DNA of 13,255 bases from Desulfobacterales bacterium (GTDB taxonomy: Bacteria; Desulfobacterota; Desulfobacteria; Desulfobacterales; RPRI01), in contig JAUYEO010000210.1 of NCBI GenBank assembly GCA_030689795.1, positions 1 to 13,255 of the forward strand. The letters run 5' to 3'. The position numbers and the translations under genes were made by a program. The notes below the pieces were generated by a model that made no database searches, had not been told where the DNA came from, and saw only the letters and a list, made by a program, of their open reading frames with translations. Each line of letters starts with the position of its first letter. Positions within the stretch are counted from its first letter, which is position 1. Positions 1 through 5,966 of the stretch are shown in pieces.

Positions 1-72
1 AACAGTATATGCCGCATCTACAATTTTTTCAGCAATAGATTCTTCTCTTTTTGATAAAGGCCTAAAATTCAT
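1..72 (-). CDS. GxxExxY family protein, N-terminal fragment (runs off the window)
   Basis: An open frame starts with ATG at 72 on the minus strand and stays open for 24 codons to the left edge. It contains the stretch EESIAEKIVDAAYTV. In GxxExxY proteins (a PD-(D/E)XK-nuclease-like family of unknown role) an N-terminal 'KIVDAAxxVH' helix comes just before the HxxLGPGLLE signature. The signature itself would lie outside the window, so the call rests on the N-terminal helix only. An AAGGGA stretch lies just upstream of the ATG, closer than ideal for a ribosome binding site. The terminal inverted repeat of the adjacent 135-bp element begins only 6 bp upstream of the start codon, so this gene's promoter must lie inside or beyond the repeat. 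Confidence 0.5.
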   Translation of the reverse strand, partial: MNFRPLSKREESIAEKIVDAAYTV

Positions 73-78
73 ATCCCT

Positions 79-213
79 TGAGCCAATTGCAAAAGTCCTA
101 AAAAGAGAAGAATTTGTCATTCCCACTAAAGTGGGAATCCAGTCTTTTCAGTATGTTGCAAAAATTTCTGGATTCCCGTTTGCACGGGAATGACGACTTT
201 TGCAATTGGCTCA
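79..213. repeat. MITE-like nested inverted repeat, 135 bp
   Basis: The outer arms are a perfect 18-bp inverted pair, TGAGCCAATTGCAAAAGT at 79-96 and its reverse complement at 196-213. A second inverted pair lies inside (116-142 and 168-194), with matching GTCATTCCC and GGGAATCCAG ends. Each inner arm also folds on itself: TTCCCAC/GTGGGAA with loop TAAA at 120-137, and TTCCCGT/ACGGGAA with loop TTGC at 173-190. The GTCATTCCC...GGGAATCCAG unit resembles dispersed intergenic repeats common in Desulfobacterota (from memory, no search run). No transposase or coding frame is present. It fills the gap between two divergent genes. Confidence 0.8.
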
Positions 214-231
214 GATAGTTAAACGATGATA

Positions 232-237
232 GAGGAG
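232..237 (+). promoter_or_regulatory. Shine-Dalgarno site deciding the start of the Fe-S protein
   Basis: GAGGAG lies 6 bp before the ATG at 244. An upstream in-frame ATG at 226 has no ribosome binding site and would overlap this motif, so 244 is preferred. Starting at 244 also places the twin-arginine motif at residues 7-8, as expected for a Tat leader. Confidence 0.7.
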
Positions 238-243
238 ATCCGC

Positions 244-1224
244 ATGACCGGAAATATTTCACGAAGATCCTTTATAAAAGGCGGTATTGCAGCATGCGCA
301 GTCGCGGCATCAGGCATTCCGACTTCGGCATCCGGAGCCGATAAAGACAAACAGCTTACGACCCTGCTTGATATCGGGAAATGCATCGGATGCGGGGCAT
401 GCGTCGAAGCCTGCAGCGGGGTAAATGCTGGAAAATACCCCGAACCGAAGAAGCCGTTTCCCAGAATGTATCCGGACAGGGCGAAACCGGAAGACTGGTC
501 GGATAAAAAAGACATCCATGACCGCCTGACCCCTTACAACTGGCTCTATATACAGAGTGCCGATGTAACGGTGAACGGGGAACAGAAAACGATTACCATA
601 CCAAGACGGTGCATGCACTGCACAAATCCGCCATGCGTGAAACTGTGCCCCTGGGGTTCGGCAAAGCAGCTTGAAAACGGCATATCCCGTATAGATCCGG
701 ATCTTTGTCTCGGCGGCGCCAAATGCAGAGAAGTCTGTCCGTGGGAAATCCCCCAGCGCCAGACCGGAATCGGGCTTTATCTTGATATTTTGCCTGCTTT
801 TGCGGGAAACGGCGTCATGTACAAATGCGACCGTTGCTACAACCGCATTGCGGAGGGCAAGCTTCCGGCATGCGTAGAGGTATGCCCTGAAAATGTCCAG
901 GAGATGGGGCCGAGAGATGAAATCATCAAAAAAGCTCGTGCGCTTGCAAAAGAGACAAACGGCTACATATACGGCGAAAATGAAAACGGCGGGACAAATA
1001 CTATTTACGTATCCCCCGTTCCCTTTGAAACCTTGAACAAAGCAATTGAAACCGGCAAGGGAAAACCTCATCTGAAGTCTGTCTCCGATTCCATGGGAAA
1101 AGCCAATAACCTGGTTGCCGCAATGGCGATAGCTCCCATAGCAGGAATCGCCGCAGCCGTCGGAACATTTTATAAATATTCCAGAAAAGATAATGAGGCA
1201 AAACAAGATGAGCCGAAAGAATAA
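244..1224 (+). CDS. Tat-exported membrane-anchored Fe-S electron-transfer protein (NrfC/HybA/DmsB-like)
   Basis: This 326-residue protein is expected to pass electrons between a periplasmic redox enzyme and a quinone-linked membrane subunit. It starts with a Tat signal (SRRSFIKGG at 6-14, then a hydrophobic Ala-rich stretch to about 31). Cysteine groups follow at C47/C50/C53/C57, C123/C126/C131/C135, C155/C161/C165 and C195/C198/C210/C214, the four-motif layout of the DMSO-reductase electron-transfer subunit family. In the third motif (CLGGAKCREVCP) the expected second Cys is Gly158, which may turn one cluster into a [3Fe-4S] or other site. A hydrophobic segment at about 283-307 before a charged tail looks like a C-terminal anchor, as in HybA. 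It overlaps the next gene by 17 bp. No molybdopterin or other catalytic subunit lies beside it, so its redox partner is unknown. Confidence 0.82.
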   Translation: MTGNISRRSFIKGGIAACAVAASGIPTSASGADKDKQLTTLLDIGKCIGCGACVEACSGVNAGKYPEPKKPFPRMYPDRAKPEDWSDKKDIHDRLTPYNWLYIQSADVTVNGEQKTITIPRRCMHCTNPPCVKLCPWGSAKQLENGISRIDPDLCLGGAKCREVCPWEIPQRQTGIGLYLDILPAFAGNGVMYKCDRCYNRIAEGKLPACVEVCPENVQEMGPRDEIIKKARALAKETNGYIYGENENGGTNTIYVSPVPFETLNKAIETGKGKPHLKSVSDSMGKANNLVAAMAIAPIAGIAAAVGTFYKYSRKDNEAKQDEPKE

Positions 1225-1654
1225 TGTTCGTTATCTGTATCTTTTAACAGTTTTTTTCATCACCCTTTCCGGTTTCGGACAGATGCCTATATTCAAAAGG
1301 TATTACATCGCCGACATACCCGGACTCGGATGGCTCGCCAAATTTTATATAACACATTATATTCATTACATATGTGCTGCGCTGCTTATCGGATTTTCAG
1401 CATATATTATAACCGGGTATATAATGGCCGGCAGAAAAAATTCGAAATTGACAGTTACAGGATATTTAAGGGGAACACTGATAATCGGCCTGATAGCTAC
1501 CGGGATTCTACTTGTAATAAGAAATTTCGAGGGCTACATATTTTCTCATAATTTAATTATTTTTCTTGATTTGAGCCATCTTGCGCTGGTGATGCTCTTT
1601 CTGTTTACAAGCCTGTACTGCCTGATCTTCAAAAAGAAGTGGACGACAAAGTAA
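1208..1654 (+). CDS. Small four-helix membrane protein, likely cytochrome b-like partner of the Fe-S protein
   Basis: The product is 148 residues with four predicted membrane helices at about 9-25, 50-72, 86-105 and 116-141, and a basic C-terminus. Histidines sit at membrane edges: H50 and H53 at the start of helix 2, H114 before helix 4 and H124 within helix 4. That pattern would suit heme b ligation, as in gamma subunits of formate dehydrogenase or hydrogenase, but the protein is shorter than those families and heme binding is inferred. The ATG at 1208 is preferred over one at 1193 because a GAGG sequence lies 9 bp upstream; 1193 has no ribosome binding site. The overlap with the Fe-S gene suggests translational coupling and a shared complex that exchanges electrons with the quinone pool. 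Confidence 0.65.
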   Translation: MSRKNNVRYLYLLTVFFITLSGFGQMPIFKRYYIADIPGLGWLAKFYITHYIHYICAALLIGFSAYIITGYIMAGRKNSKLTVTGYLRGTLIIGLIATGILLVIRNFEGYIFSHNLIIFLDLSHLALVMLFLFTSLYCLIFKKKWTTK

Positions 1655-1767
1655 AAAGTCATTCTGCTGTGTTGCACTTCATCTTTCGTCATTGCAGCGT
1701 ACGAGGATGTACGCTTCATTCCTCAAGATTCGTGCGCCTTGCATAATGAGCTTTTTACTTTGTCGTC
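1642..1767. repeat. Large palindromic repeat beginning inside the end of the membrane-protein gene
   Basis: The outer arms are a 17-bp perfect inverted pair: GACGACAAAGTAAAAAG at 1642-1658 and CTTTTTACTTTGTCGTC at 1751-1767. The left arm includes the last codons and stop codon of the membrane-protein gene. Pairing continues imperfectly inwards (TCATT against AATGA, GCAC against GTGC) to a central perfect hairpin, GCGTAC-GAGGAT-GTACGC, at 1697-1714. The whole segment can form one long interrupted hairpin. The inner part resembles a dispersed repeat family seen in Desulfobacterota intergenic regions (recalled, not searched). It may also end or stabilise the upstream transcript, but no clear T-tract follows as in a classical terminator. 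Confidence 0.7.
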
Positions 1768-1825
1768 GGAATTACGATTTTTTACTATTTATTAACGGCT
1801 TTTTATTGAAAAAGGAGTCTATATA

Positions 1826-1915
1826 ATGAAAGAGATAGTCATTTTACTTGTTGTAGTCGGAGTATGGGTTCTGTTACAGGCATATATACTGCCGAAATTT
1901 GGAATATCAACGTGA
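1826..1915 (+). CDS. 29-residue single-pass membrane mini-protein
   Basis: An ATG 8 bp after an AAGGAG ribosome binding site opens a 29-codon frame ending in TGA. The peptide starts MKEIVILLVVVGVWVLLQAY and ends with a short polar tail, ILPKFGIST. It has one strongly hydrophobic helix at about residues 4-21, with a Lys-Glu pair at the N-terminus and Pro-Lys at the exit. It follows the Fe-S/membrane pair on the same strand, separated by the palindromic repeat. Small single-helix subunits are common in respiratory complexes, so it may be an accessory subunit of the neighbouring module, but that is inference from position and size. The strong ribosome binding site and clean membrane-helix composition are the main support. 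Confidence 0.6.
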   Translation: MKEIVILLVVVGVWVLLQAYILPKFGIST

Positions 1916-1952
1916 ATGCGTAATTCTTGTCAGGTGACAAGCAACAAAAAAG

Positions 1953-2093
1953 ATGTCGAAAAACCCGGAACGCCGGACAATAAATGAAGTCTGCCTTGAA
2001 ACGCTTAGAAGAACTGTGGATCTATGCAGGAATATAAAAATGCGGGGGGTTCCGGAGAGATTGAGAGAACGGCTGAAGTTGATAGTTTCTTAA
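1953..2093 (+). CDS. Possible small basic protein, 46 residues, unknown function
   Basis: This frame of 46 codons starts at ATG 1953 and ends at TAA 2091-2093. The product is charged and probably helical, with stretches such as RRTINEVCLETLRRTVDLC and GVPERLRERLKL that give an amphipathic pattern, and it has two cysteines 10 residues apart. It could be a small cytosolic partner of the upstream redox genes. Translation support is weak: the nearest AGGTGA is 15 bp before the ATG. An alternative overlapping 23-codon frame starts at 1916, directly after the mini-protein's stop. No family is recognised. Confidence 0.35.
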   Translation: MSKNPERRTINEVCLETLRRTVDLCRNIKMRGVPERLRERLKLIVS

Positions 2094-2114
2094 AAAGTCA
2101 GTTAACCTTAATCC

Positions 2115-2531
2115 TTAACCTTCAACCATCTTTACAATCTCATCCAGAAGCGGTGGCTTCAGAACCCTCCATTTAGGCTTTATGGCACTATCTTCATGCC
2201 ACTCGAACTCAACAGCCTCAAAAGTTTCAGGTATGAGATGCTCGTTTTTTTCACCGTAGGTTTTTGCAGGATAATGTTCAATCCAGAGCATGCGGTGCGG
2301 GTCAATATGAAAGTCTTTTGTCACCATCGTGGCTATGTGACCGGCGCAGCTTCTGACCGACATGCCGCTTTCCGGAATATCCGAAACGATGACAATTATA
2401 GGCCTTAAATGCGCCACCGCTTTTACCGCCGCCTTTGTCATGTCGTATATTCGAAGCCTGCACATGCCGCTTCCGAGGTTGAGCTTCCCGCCCCATCCCT
2501 TCCATGAATATATTATATCGCGAACAAGCAT
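2115..2531 (-). CDS. Conserved-looking protein of unknown function encoded after the FGGY kinase
   Basis: The 138-residue product is soluble, with no signal peptide or membrane helix. Recognisable stretches are GGKLNLGSGMCRLRIYD (14-30), a hydrophobic beta-like core RPIIVIVSDIPESG (43-56), then SCAGHIATMV (61-70), HRMLWIEHYP (79-88) and a C-terminal IKPKWRVLKPPLLD (117-130). The motif-rich, low-gap composition suggests a real and conserved family, but I cannot name it. It starts 22 bp after the kinase stop codon on the same strand, so the two are probably co-transcribed. The only purine-rich sequence upstream (AGGGA) is farther from the ATG than usual, so translation may depend on the kinase. 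It may act on the kinase's substrate or product; this is inferred from position. Confidence 0.65.
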   Translation of the reverse strand: MLVRDIIYSWKGWGGKLNLGSGMCRLRIYDMTKAAVKAVAHLRPIIVIVSDIPESGMSVRSCAGHIATMVTKDFHIDPHRMLWIEHYPAKTYGEKNEHLIPETFEAVEFEWHEDSAIKPKWRVLKPPLLDEIVKMVEG

Positions 2532-2553
2532 GATAATTTTTCATCCCTTCGGA

Positions 2554-4113
2554 TTATTTCGGATACCCGGTGATCTCTCTTATCTTCTCGTACAGCGGCT
2601 TCAACTGCTTATACATCTTCTTGTATACATGCCGGTAAAGGTCGTCATACAGTTTATGCGCCGCAAAATCCGGTTCAAACACATCCCCGATACGTGTCAT
2701 GGCATTTACCGCTGTTTCAAAATCCCTGTGTAAACCCAGCCCTACAGCCAAATCAATTGAAGCTCCAAGCCCCGATGTCTCATAAAGATGGGGCCTTGCA
2801 GTCGGTATCCCGAAAACATCAGCCGTGACCTGCATGGCAACTCTGCTCTGGGAGCCGCCTCCTGAAACACGGAGGCTTGTTATAGGAATTCCGGTCTTCT
2901 TCTCTATCCTCTCTTTGCCCTCTCTCAGAGCATATGCAAGACCCTCCAGAATAGCCTTATAAAAATAAGCCCTGTTATGAATATCCCCGAAGCCTATGAC
3001 AGCCCCTTTTGCCTCGGGACCGGGAAGCTTTAATCCGGGAGTCCAGTAAGGCTGCAAAACGAGCCCCATACATCCCGGCGGCACATTTTCAACAAGCTTA
3101 TCGAAAAGCGTTTCAACCTCCACCCTTTCAATGGTGGCTTCCTGCTGTTCCTTCAAGCCGAATTCTTCCTTGAACCAGCTCACCATCCAGAAGCCCCGCA
3201 TGTTCTCCACTTCTATGTTATAGTATCCGGGAACCGCTGATGGATATGGAGGAAGAAGAGGCACAGCTTCAACATATTTCTTTTGCGTGACATTTATTGT
3301 AGCCGTTGTCCCGTAACTGATACAACCGATTGAAGAATCGAAGCTCCCTGAGCCGATTACTTCGCATGCCTTATCCGCTGCTGCAGCTATAAGGGGAAGC
3401 CCTTCGGGAATCCCGGTTTCATCCGAAGCGGCCCTTGTAATACTTCCAATCTGCTTTCCGGAAGGAACAAGCTCCGGAAGCAAATCCTTATCCATGGGCA
3501 GACATTTCCACTTAAAGTCCCAGTCAGCGGCCCAGCGGAATTTTTTATAATCAAAAGGAATATATGCGACCTGGCATCCCACCGAATCCGCGAATCTTCC
3601 TGTCAGCCTGTATGTCAGATAACCTGAAAGGAGAAGGTACTTATAAGTCTTTTTCCATATTTCGGGCTCATAGGTTCTTATCCAGTTAACTTCCGCCTCA
3701 GCGCGGAGATAGTCTATAGTACCGGTTAAATTTGTTACGGCAAAAAGAAACCCCCAGAATCCACCAAGGGGAGGAAGTCCATGGGTCTTGCGCTGATCGA
3801 GCCAGATGATGGCGGGACGCAGGGCTTTTCCTTCTTTGTCCACATTCAAAACCGTAGCCCTCTGCGTCGTCAGTGAAACGCCGGCGATTCGCTCTCTGTA
3901 TGAAGCCTCTCTCCCTAAAAGTCTCCGGCAGGCAAGGCAGAGAGAGTCCCAGAAAACATCAGGGTTCTGCTCGGCCCATCCGGGATGTTTTGAAAAATAC
4001 GGCTTAAAGGGCACCATCTCCTTTGCCAGCAGATTGCCATCAAGGTCAAATATCAGCGCTTTCAAGCTCTGTGTTCCGTTGTCGATCGCCAGCAACAAAT
4101 CTTTATTATTCAT
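2554..4113 (-). CDS. FGGY-family carbohydrate/polyol kinase
   Basis: The 519-residue protein belongs to the FGGY kinases (xylulokinase, glycerol kinase, ribulokinase and relatives), which transfer the ATP gamma-phosphate to a sugar or polyol. The N-terminal phosphate-binding motif AIDNGTQSLKALIFD is at 9-23. Asp247 in AAAADKACEVIGSG is the likely catalytic base. SYGTTATINV (266-275) matches the second-domain phosphate loop, and SGGGSQS (417-423) matches the adenosine-binding motif. Length is normal for the family. Substrate cannot be assigned: residues 100-140 and 285-320, where substrate specificity often lies, are unlike the xylulokinases I know. A GAGGAC ribosome binding site lies about 7 bp upstream of the ATG. 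It is the first gene of a two-gene unit, and a 19-bp palindrome 80 bp upstream is a candidate operator. Confidence 0.85.
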   Translation of the reverse strand: MNNKDLLLAIDNGTQSLKALIFDLDGNLLAKEMVPFKPYFSKHPGWAEQNPDVFWDSLCLACRRLLGREASYRERIAGVSLTTQRATVLNVDKEGKALRPAIIWLDQRKTHGLPPLGGFWGFLFAVTNLTGTIDYLRAEAEVNWIRTYEPEIWKKTYKYLLLSGYLTYRLTGRFADSVGCQVAYIPFDYKKFRWAADWDFKWKCLPMDKDLLPELVPSGKQIGSITRAASDETGIPEGLPLIAAAADKACEVIGSGSFDSSIGCISYGTTATINVTQKKYVEAVPLLPPYPSAVPGYYNIEVENMRGFWMVSWFKEEFGLKEQQEATIERVEVETLFDKLVENVPPGCMGLVLQPYWTPGLKLPGPEAKGAVIGFGDIHNRAYFYKAILEGLAYALREGKERIEKKTGIPITSLRVSGGGSQSRVAMQVTADVFGIPTARPHLYETSGLGASIDLAVGLGLHRDFETAVNAMTRIGDVFEPDFAAHKLYDDLYRHVYKKMYKQLKPLYEKIREITGYPK

Positions 4114-4192
4114 GTTCTGTCCTCATAATATATGCCGCAAGCAGCGGGGAATGCGCTCGCTGTTTCGGTTCATAACGTCATCGAGTTTCAAC

Positions 4193-4211
4193 CGGTTACA
4201 TTTTGTAACCG
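4193..4211. promoter_or_regulatory. Operator-like palindrome upstream of the kinase
   Basis: CGGTTACA-TTT-TGTAACCG is a perfect 8-bp inverted pair with a 3-bp centre. It lies 80 bp before the kinase start codon, a position that suits a repressor or activator site for the kinase unit. As RNA it could form a small hairpin, but no T-tract follows on either strand, so a terminator is less likely. No regulator gene is present in the window to match it. Confidence 0.5.
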
Positions 4212-4348
4212 ACTCACTGTCTTCATTGCCTCCCTATCGATCACGCCGGCCTTGCCCAGCTCCATGCATCCCGTTAAATCACAAAACAAGGTTTGACCCC
4301 TAATCCCGCCCTTGTAAATAAACAGGCCCGTTTCCCGGTTATGTACAT

Positions 4349-4369
4349 TGTGATTGAATATATATCACA
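4349..4369. promoter_or_regulatory. Dyad TGTGAT-N9-ATCACA
   Basis: Perfect 6-bp half-sites flank a 9-bp A+T-rich centre between the divergent genes. The half-sites look like CRP/FNR-family sequences, but the spacing (11 bp between TGTGA and TCACA rather than 6) does not fit a standard CRP site. It could bind another regulator or be coincidental in A+T-rich DNA. Confidence 0.25.
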
Positions 4370-4532
4370 TCATGAATAGATTTTAATCAAAATTATTCCC
4401 AGCGGCTTGATTCGGGGAGCTTCAATTCTCCATGCTCCTTCTACCCGGCAAGGGGAGTCCGATAATAAACACATTCTACGCAGGCCTTCAATAGAACTTA
4501 TTTGATTTTATATAAATATTGGAGTAAAGAAG

Positions 4533-4591
4533 AGGCAATCCGAGGTACAGATTTTTTTAGAACCGGATATTAAATATTACGCATATTAATT
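4533..4591 (+). repeat. Duplicated leader sequence, copy 1 (upstream of PLP-enzyme gene)
   Basis: This 59-bp segment matches 5806-5864 in the same orientation at 53 of 59 positions by direct alignment. The longest shared block is ATATTAAATATTACGCATAT. Weaker similarity continues on both sides (GTAAAGAA before; CATT/AATT, a TGAC-like stretch and GACAA after). It lies in the 5' leader, 39 bp before the start codon, so it may carry a promoter or regulatory site. Confidence 0.75.
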
Positions 4592-4612
4592 GTTCGCCTG
4601 ACGACAAAATAT

Positions 4613-4620
4613 AAGGAGGT
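4613..4620 (+). promoter_or_regulatory. Strong Shine-Dalgarno site of the PLP-enzyme gene
   Basis: AAGGAGGT is an almost ideal anti-16S match, 10 bp before the ATG at 4631, and fixes that start. Confidence 0.75.
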
Positions 4621-4630
4621 AATTAATCCA

Positions 4631-5764
4631 ATGCATCAAGAAACTCTTTGCGTTCATAATGGTACGTATCATGATTCGGCAACAAGGGGAGTAAACACAC
4701 CGATTTTTACCTCGTCTTCATTCGAATATTTGGACCGGGAAAACTGCCCCTATCCCCGCTATTTTAACACACCGAACCAGGACGTGGTGGTTCGCAAAAT
4801 GAGCTCGCTTGAAGCGGGAGAAGATGGCGTATTGTTCAGTTCGGGCATGGCCGCAATGAGCACTACCGTGCTCGCCTTTGCCGGTTCTGGTGATCATGTT
4901 GTGTTGTTGGACGAACTATATGGTGGAACGCATGCCTTTGCTACCGACACCTTTGATCGGTTAGGTATCCAATATTCGTTTGCCGCCACCGATGCCGATG
5001 CAGTGATACAAGCCGCCACGCAGGCAACCAAAGTGATTATCATCGAATCACCGACCAATCCATTGCTGGGGATTATAGACATTCGTCGTGTGGCGGAGTT
5101 TGCCAAGGCCCGGGGGATTACGACGATTATTGACAATACTTTTGCAACACCCGTCAACCAGCGCCCTCTCTCTTTGGGAATAGACGTGGTGATACACAGC
5201 GGTACCAAATATCTGGGGGGCCATAGCGATCTTTGTTGCGGAATCGCAATCACATCGCACGAATATGCCGATAAAATTCGGGCAATGGCCCGGCATCTGG
5301 GCGGCAGTCTCAATGCCATCACCTGTTACCTGCTTGAAAGGAGCCTGAAAACGCTTGCTATACGGGTGGAACGGCAGACCCGAAACGCACATCGGATTGC
5401 CGAATTCCTCGATAGCCATAACTGTGTCACGAAAGTTAATTACCCAGGTTTGCCGAACTCCAGAGGTCATGCTGTTGCCCGATCCCAAATGACGGGATTC
5501 GGGGGCATGTTGTCTTTCGAATTGAATGAACAGCGTGTCTCCACAAAAGCATTTCTGCGCCGGTTGCGTATGATTCGTCCTGCAGTCAGTCTCGGAGGCG
5601 TGGAGTCGATCATCTGCGCTCCTTCTGAGACATCGCATGCGAAAATCTCATCCGAAGAGCGTCGAAGGATTGGCATCAACGATTCCCTTTTACGGCTTTC
5701 TGTCGGAATAGAACATGAGGACGATATAATTGAGGATATATCGCAGGCATTGAACGAAAGATAA
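4631..5764 (+). CDS. Trans-sulfuration family PLP enzyme (cystathionine gamma-synthase/gamma-lyase type)
   Basis: The 377-residue protein is a fold-type I PLP enzyme of the Cys/Met metabolism family. Key motifs are PRYFNTPN (42-49, phosphate-binding Tyr/Arg region), SSGMAAMST (70-78, PLP-phosphate loop), LYGGTHAF (96-103, stacking Tyr97), ESPTNP (139-144), IDNTFATP with PLP-contacting Asp168 (167-174), HSGTKYLGGHSD with Lys193 as the Schiff-base residue (189-200) and the C-terminal SLGGVESIICAPSETSH. The LYGGT sequence lacks the Cys typical of methionine gamma-lyase (LYGCT), so a synthase, gamma-lyase or beta-lyase role is more likely. The exact reaction cannot be told from sequence alone. 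Start is fixed by AAGGAGGT 10 bp upstream. No other methionine or cysteine gene lies nearby. It is flanked by two copies of the same leader, as if the gene had been inserted or duplicated. Confidence 0.88.
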   Translation: MHQETLCVHNGTYHDSATRGVNTPIFTSSSFEYLDRENCPYPRYFNTPNQDVVVRKMSSLEAGEDGVLFSSGMAAMSTTVLAFAGSGDHVVLLDELYGGTHAFATDTFDRLGIQYSFAATDADAVIQAATQATKVIIIESPTNPLLGIIDIRRVAEFAKARGITTIIDNTFATPVNQRPLSLGIDVVIHSGTKYLGGHSDLCCGIAITSHEYADKIRAMARHLGGSLNAITCYLLERSLKTLAIRVERQTRNAHRIAEFLDSHNCVTKVNYPGLPNSRGHAVARSQMTGFGGMLSFELNEQRVSTKAFLRRLRMIRPAVSLGGVESIICAPSETSHAKISSEERRRIGINDSLLRLSVGIEHEDDIIEDISQALNER

Positions 5765-5805
5765 AAGTCGAACCCCTATATGGCCTTCGGTTGTAAAGAA
5801 ATAAC

Positions 5806-5864
5806 AGGCAATCCGAAGTGCAGATTTCTTCAGAACCGTATATTAAATATTACGCATATTCATT
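5806..5864 (+). repeat. Duplicated leader sequence, copy 2 (upstream of the alkD-like gene)
   Basis: This matches 4533-4591 at 53 of 59 positions, same strand. It begins 41 bp after the stop codon of the PLP-enzyme gene and lies about 100 bp before the alkD-like start, so the two copies bracket the PLP-enzyme gene as direct repeats. Confidence 0.75.
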
Positions 5865-5966
5865 CTATGCCCGTCAGTGACAATTTTGCTAAAAGACGAA
5901 AAAGGCTGTTTCCAGGGATATGGCAAAGGAAGCCTGGCGTTGGATGCAGTATGCAGGAGAACCGCT

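Larger units (their letters stand above)
4114..4630. other. Divergent intergenic region, 517 bp
   Basis: This separates the minus-strand kinase from the plus-strand PLP-enzyme gene and should hold both promoters. It contains an operator-like palindrome (4193-4211), a looser dyad (4349-4369), a short minus-strand open frame (4289-4188, 33 codons if TTG starts it), an A+T-rich stretch near 4500-4530 and the first copy of the duplicated leader (4533-4591). I could not identify a convincing -35/-10 pair, a riboswitch or an RNA gene in it. Confidence 0.6.

Noticed and set aside
79..213. CRISPR repeat-spacer array
   Set aside because: Only two inner units exist, in inverted rather than direct orientation, within a terminal inverted repeat, and no cas genes are nearby.
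4349..4369. CRP/FNR binding site
   Set aside because: Half-sites resemble CRP, but the 11-bp spacing between TGTGA and TCACA is too long for the standard 6-bp centre.
4631..5764. Methionine gamma-lyase as the specific assignment
   Set aside because: The LYGGT motif has Gly where methionine gamma-lyases usually have Cys, so only the broader family is assigned.
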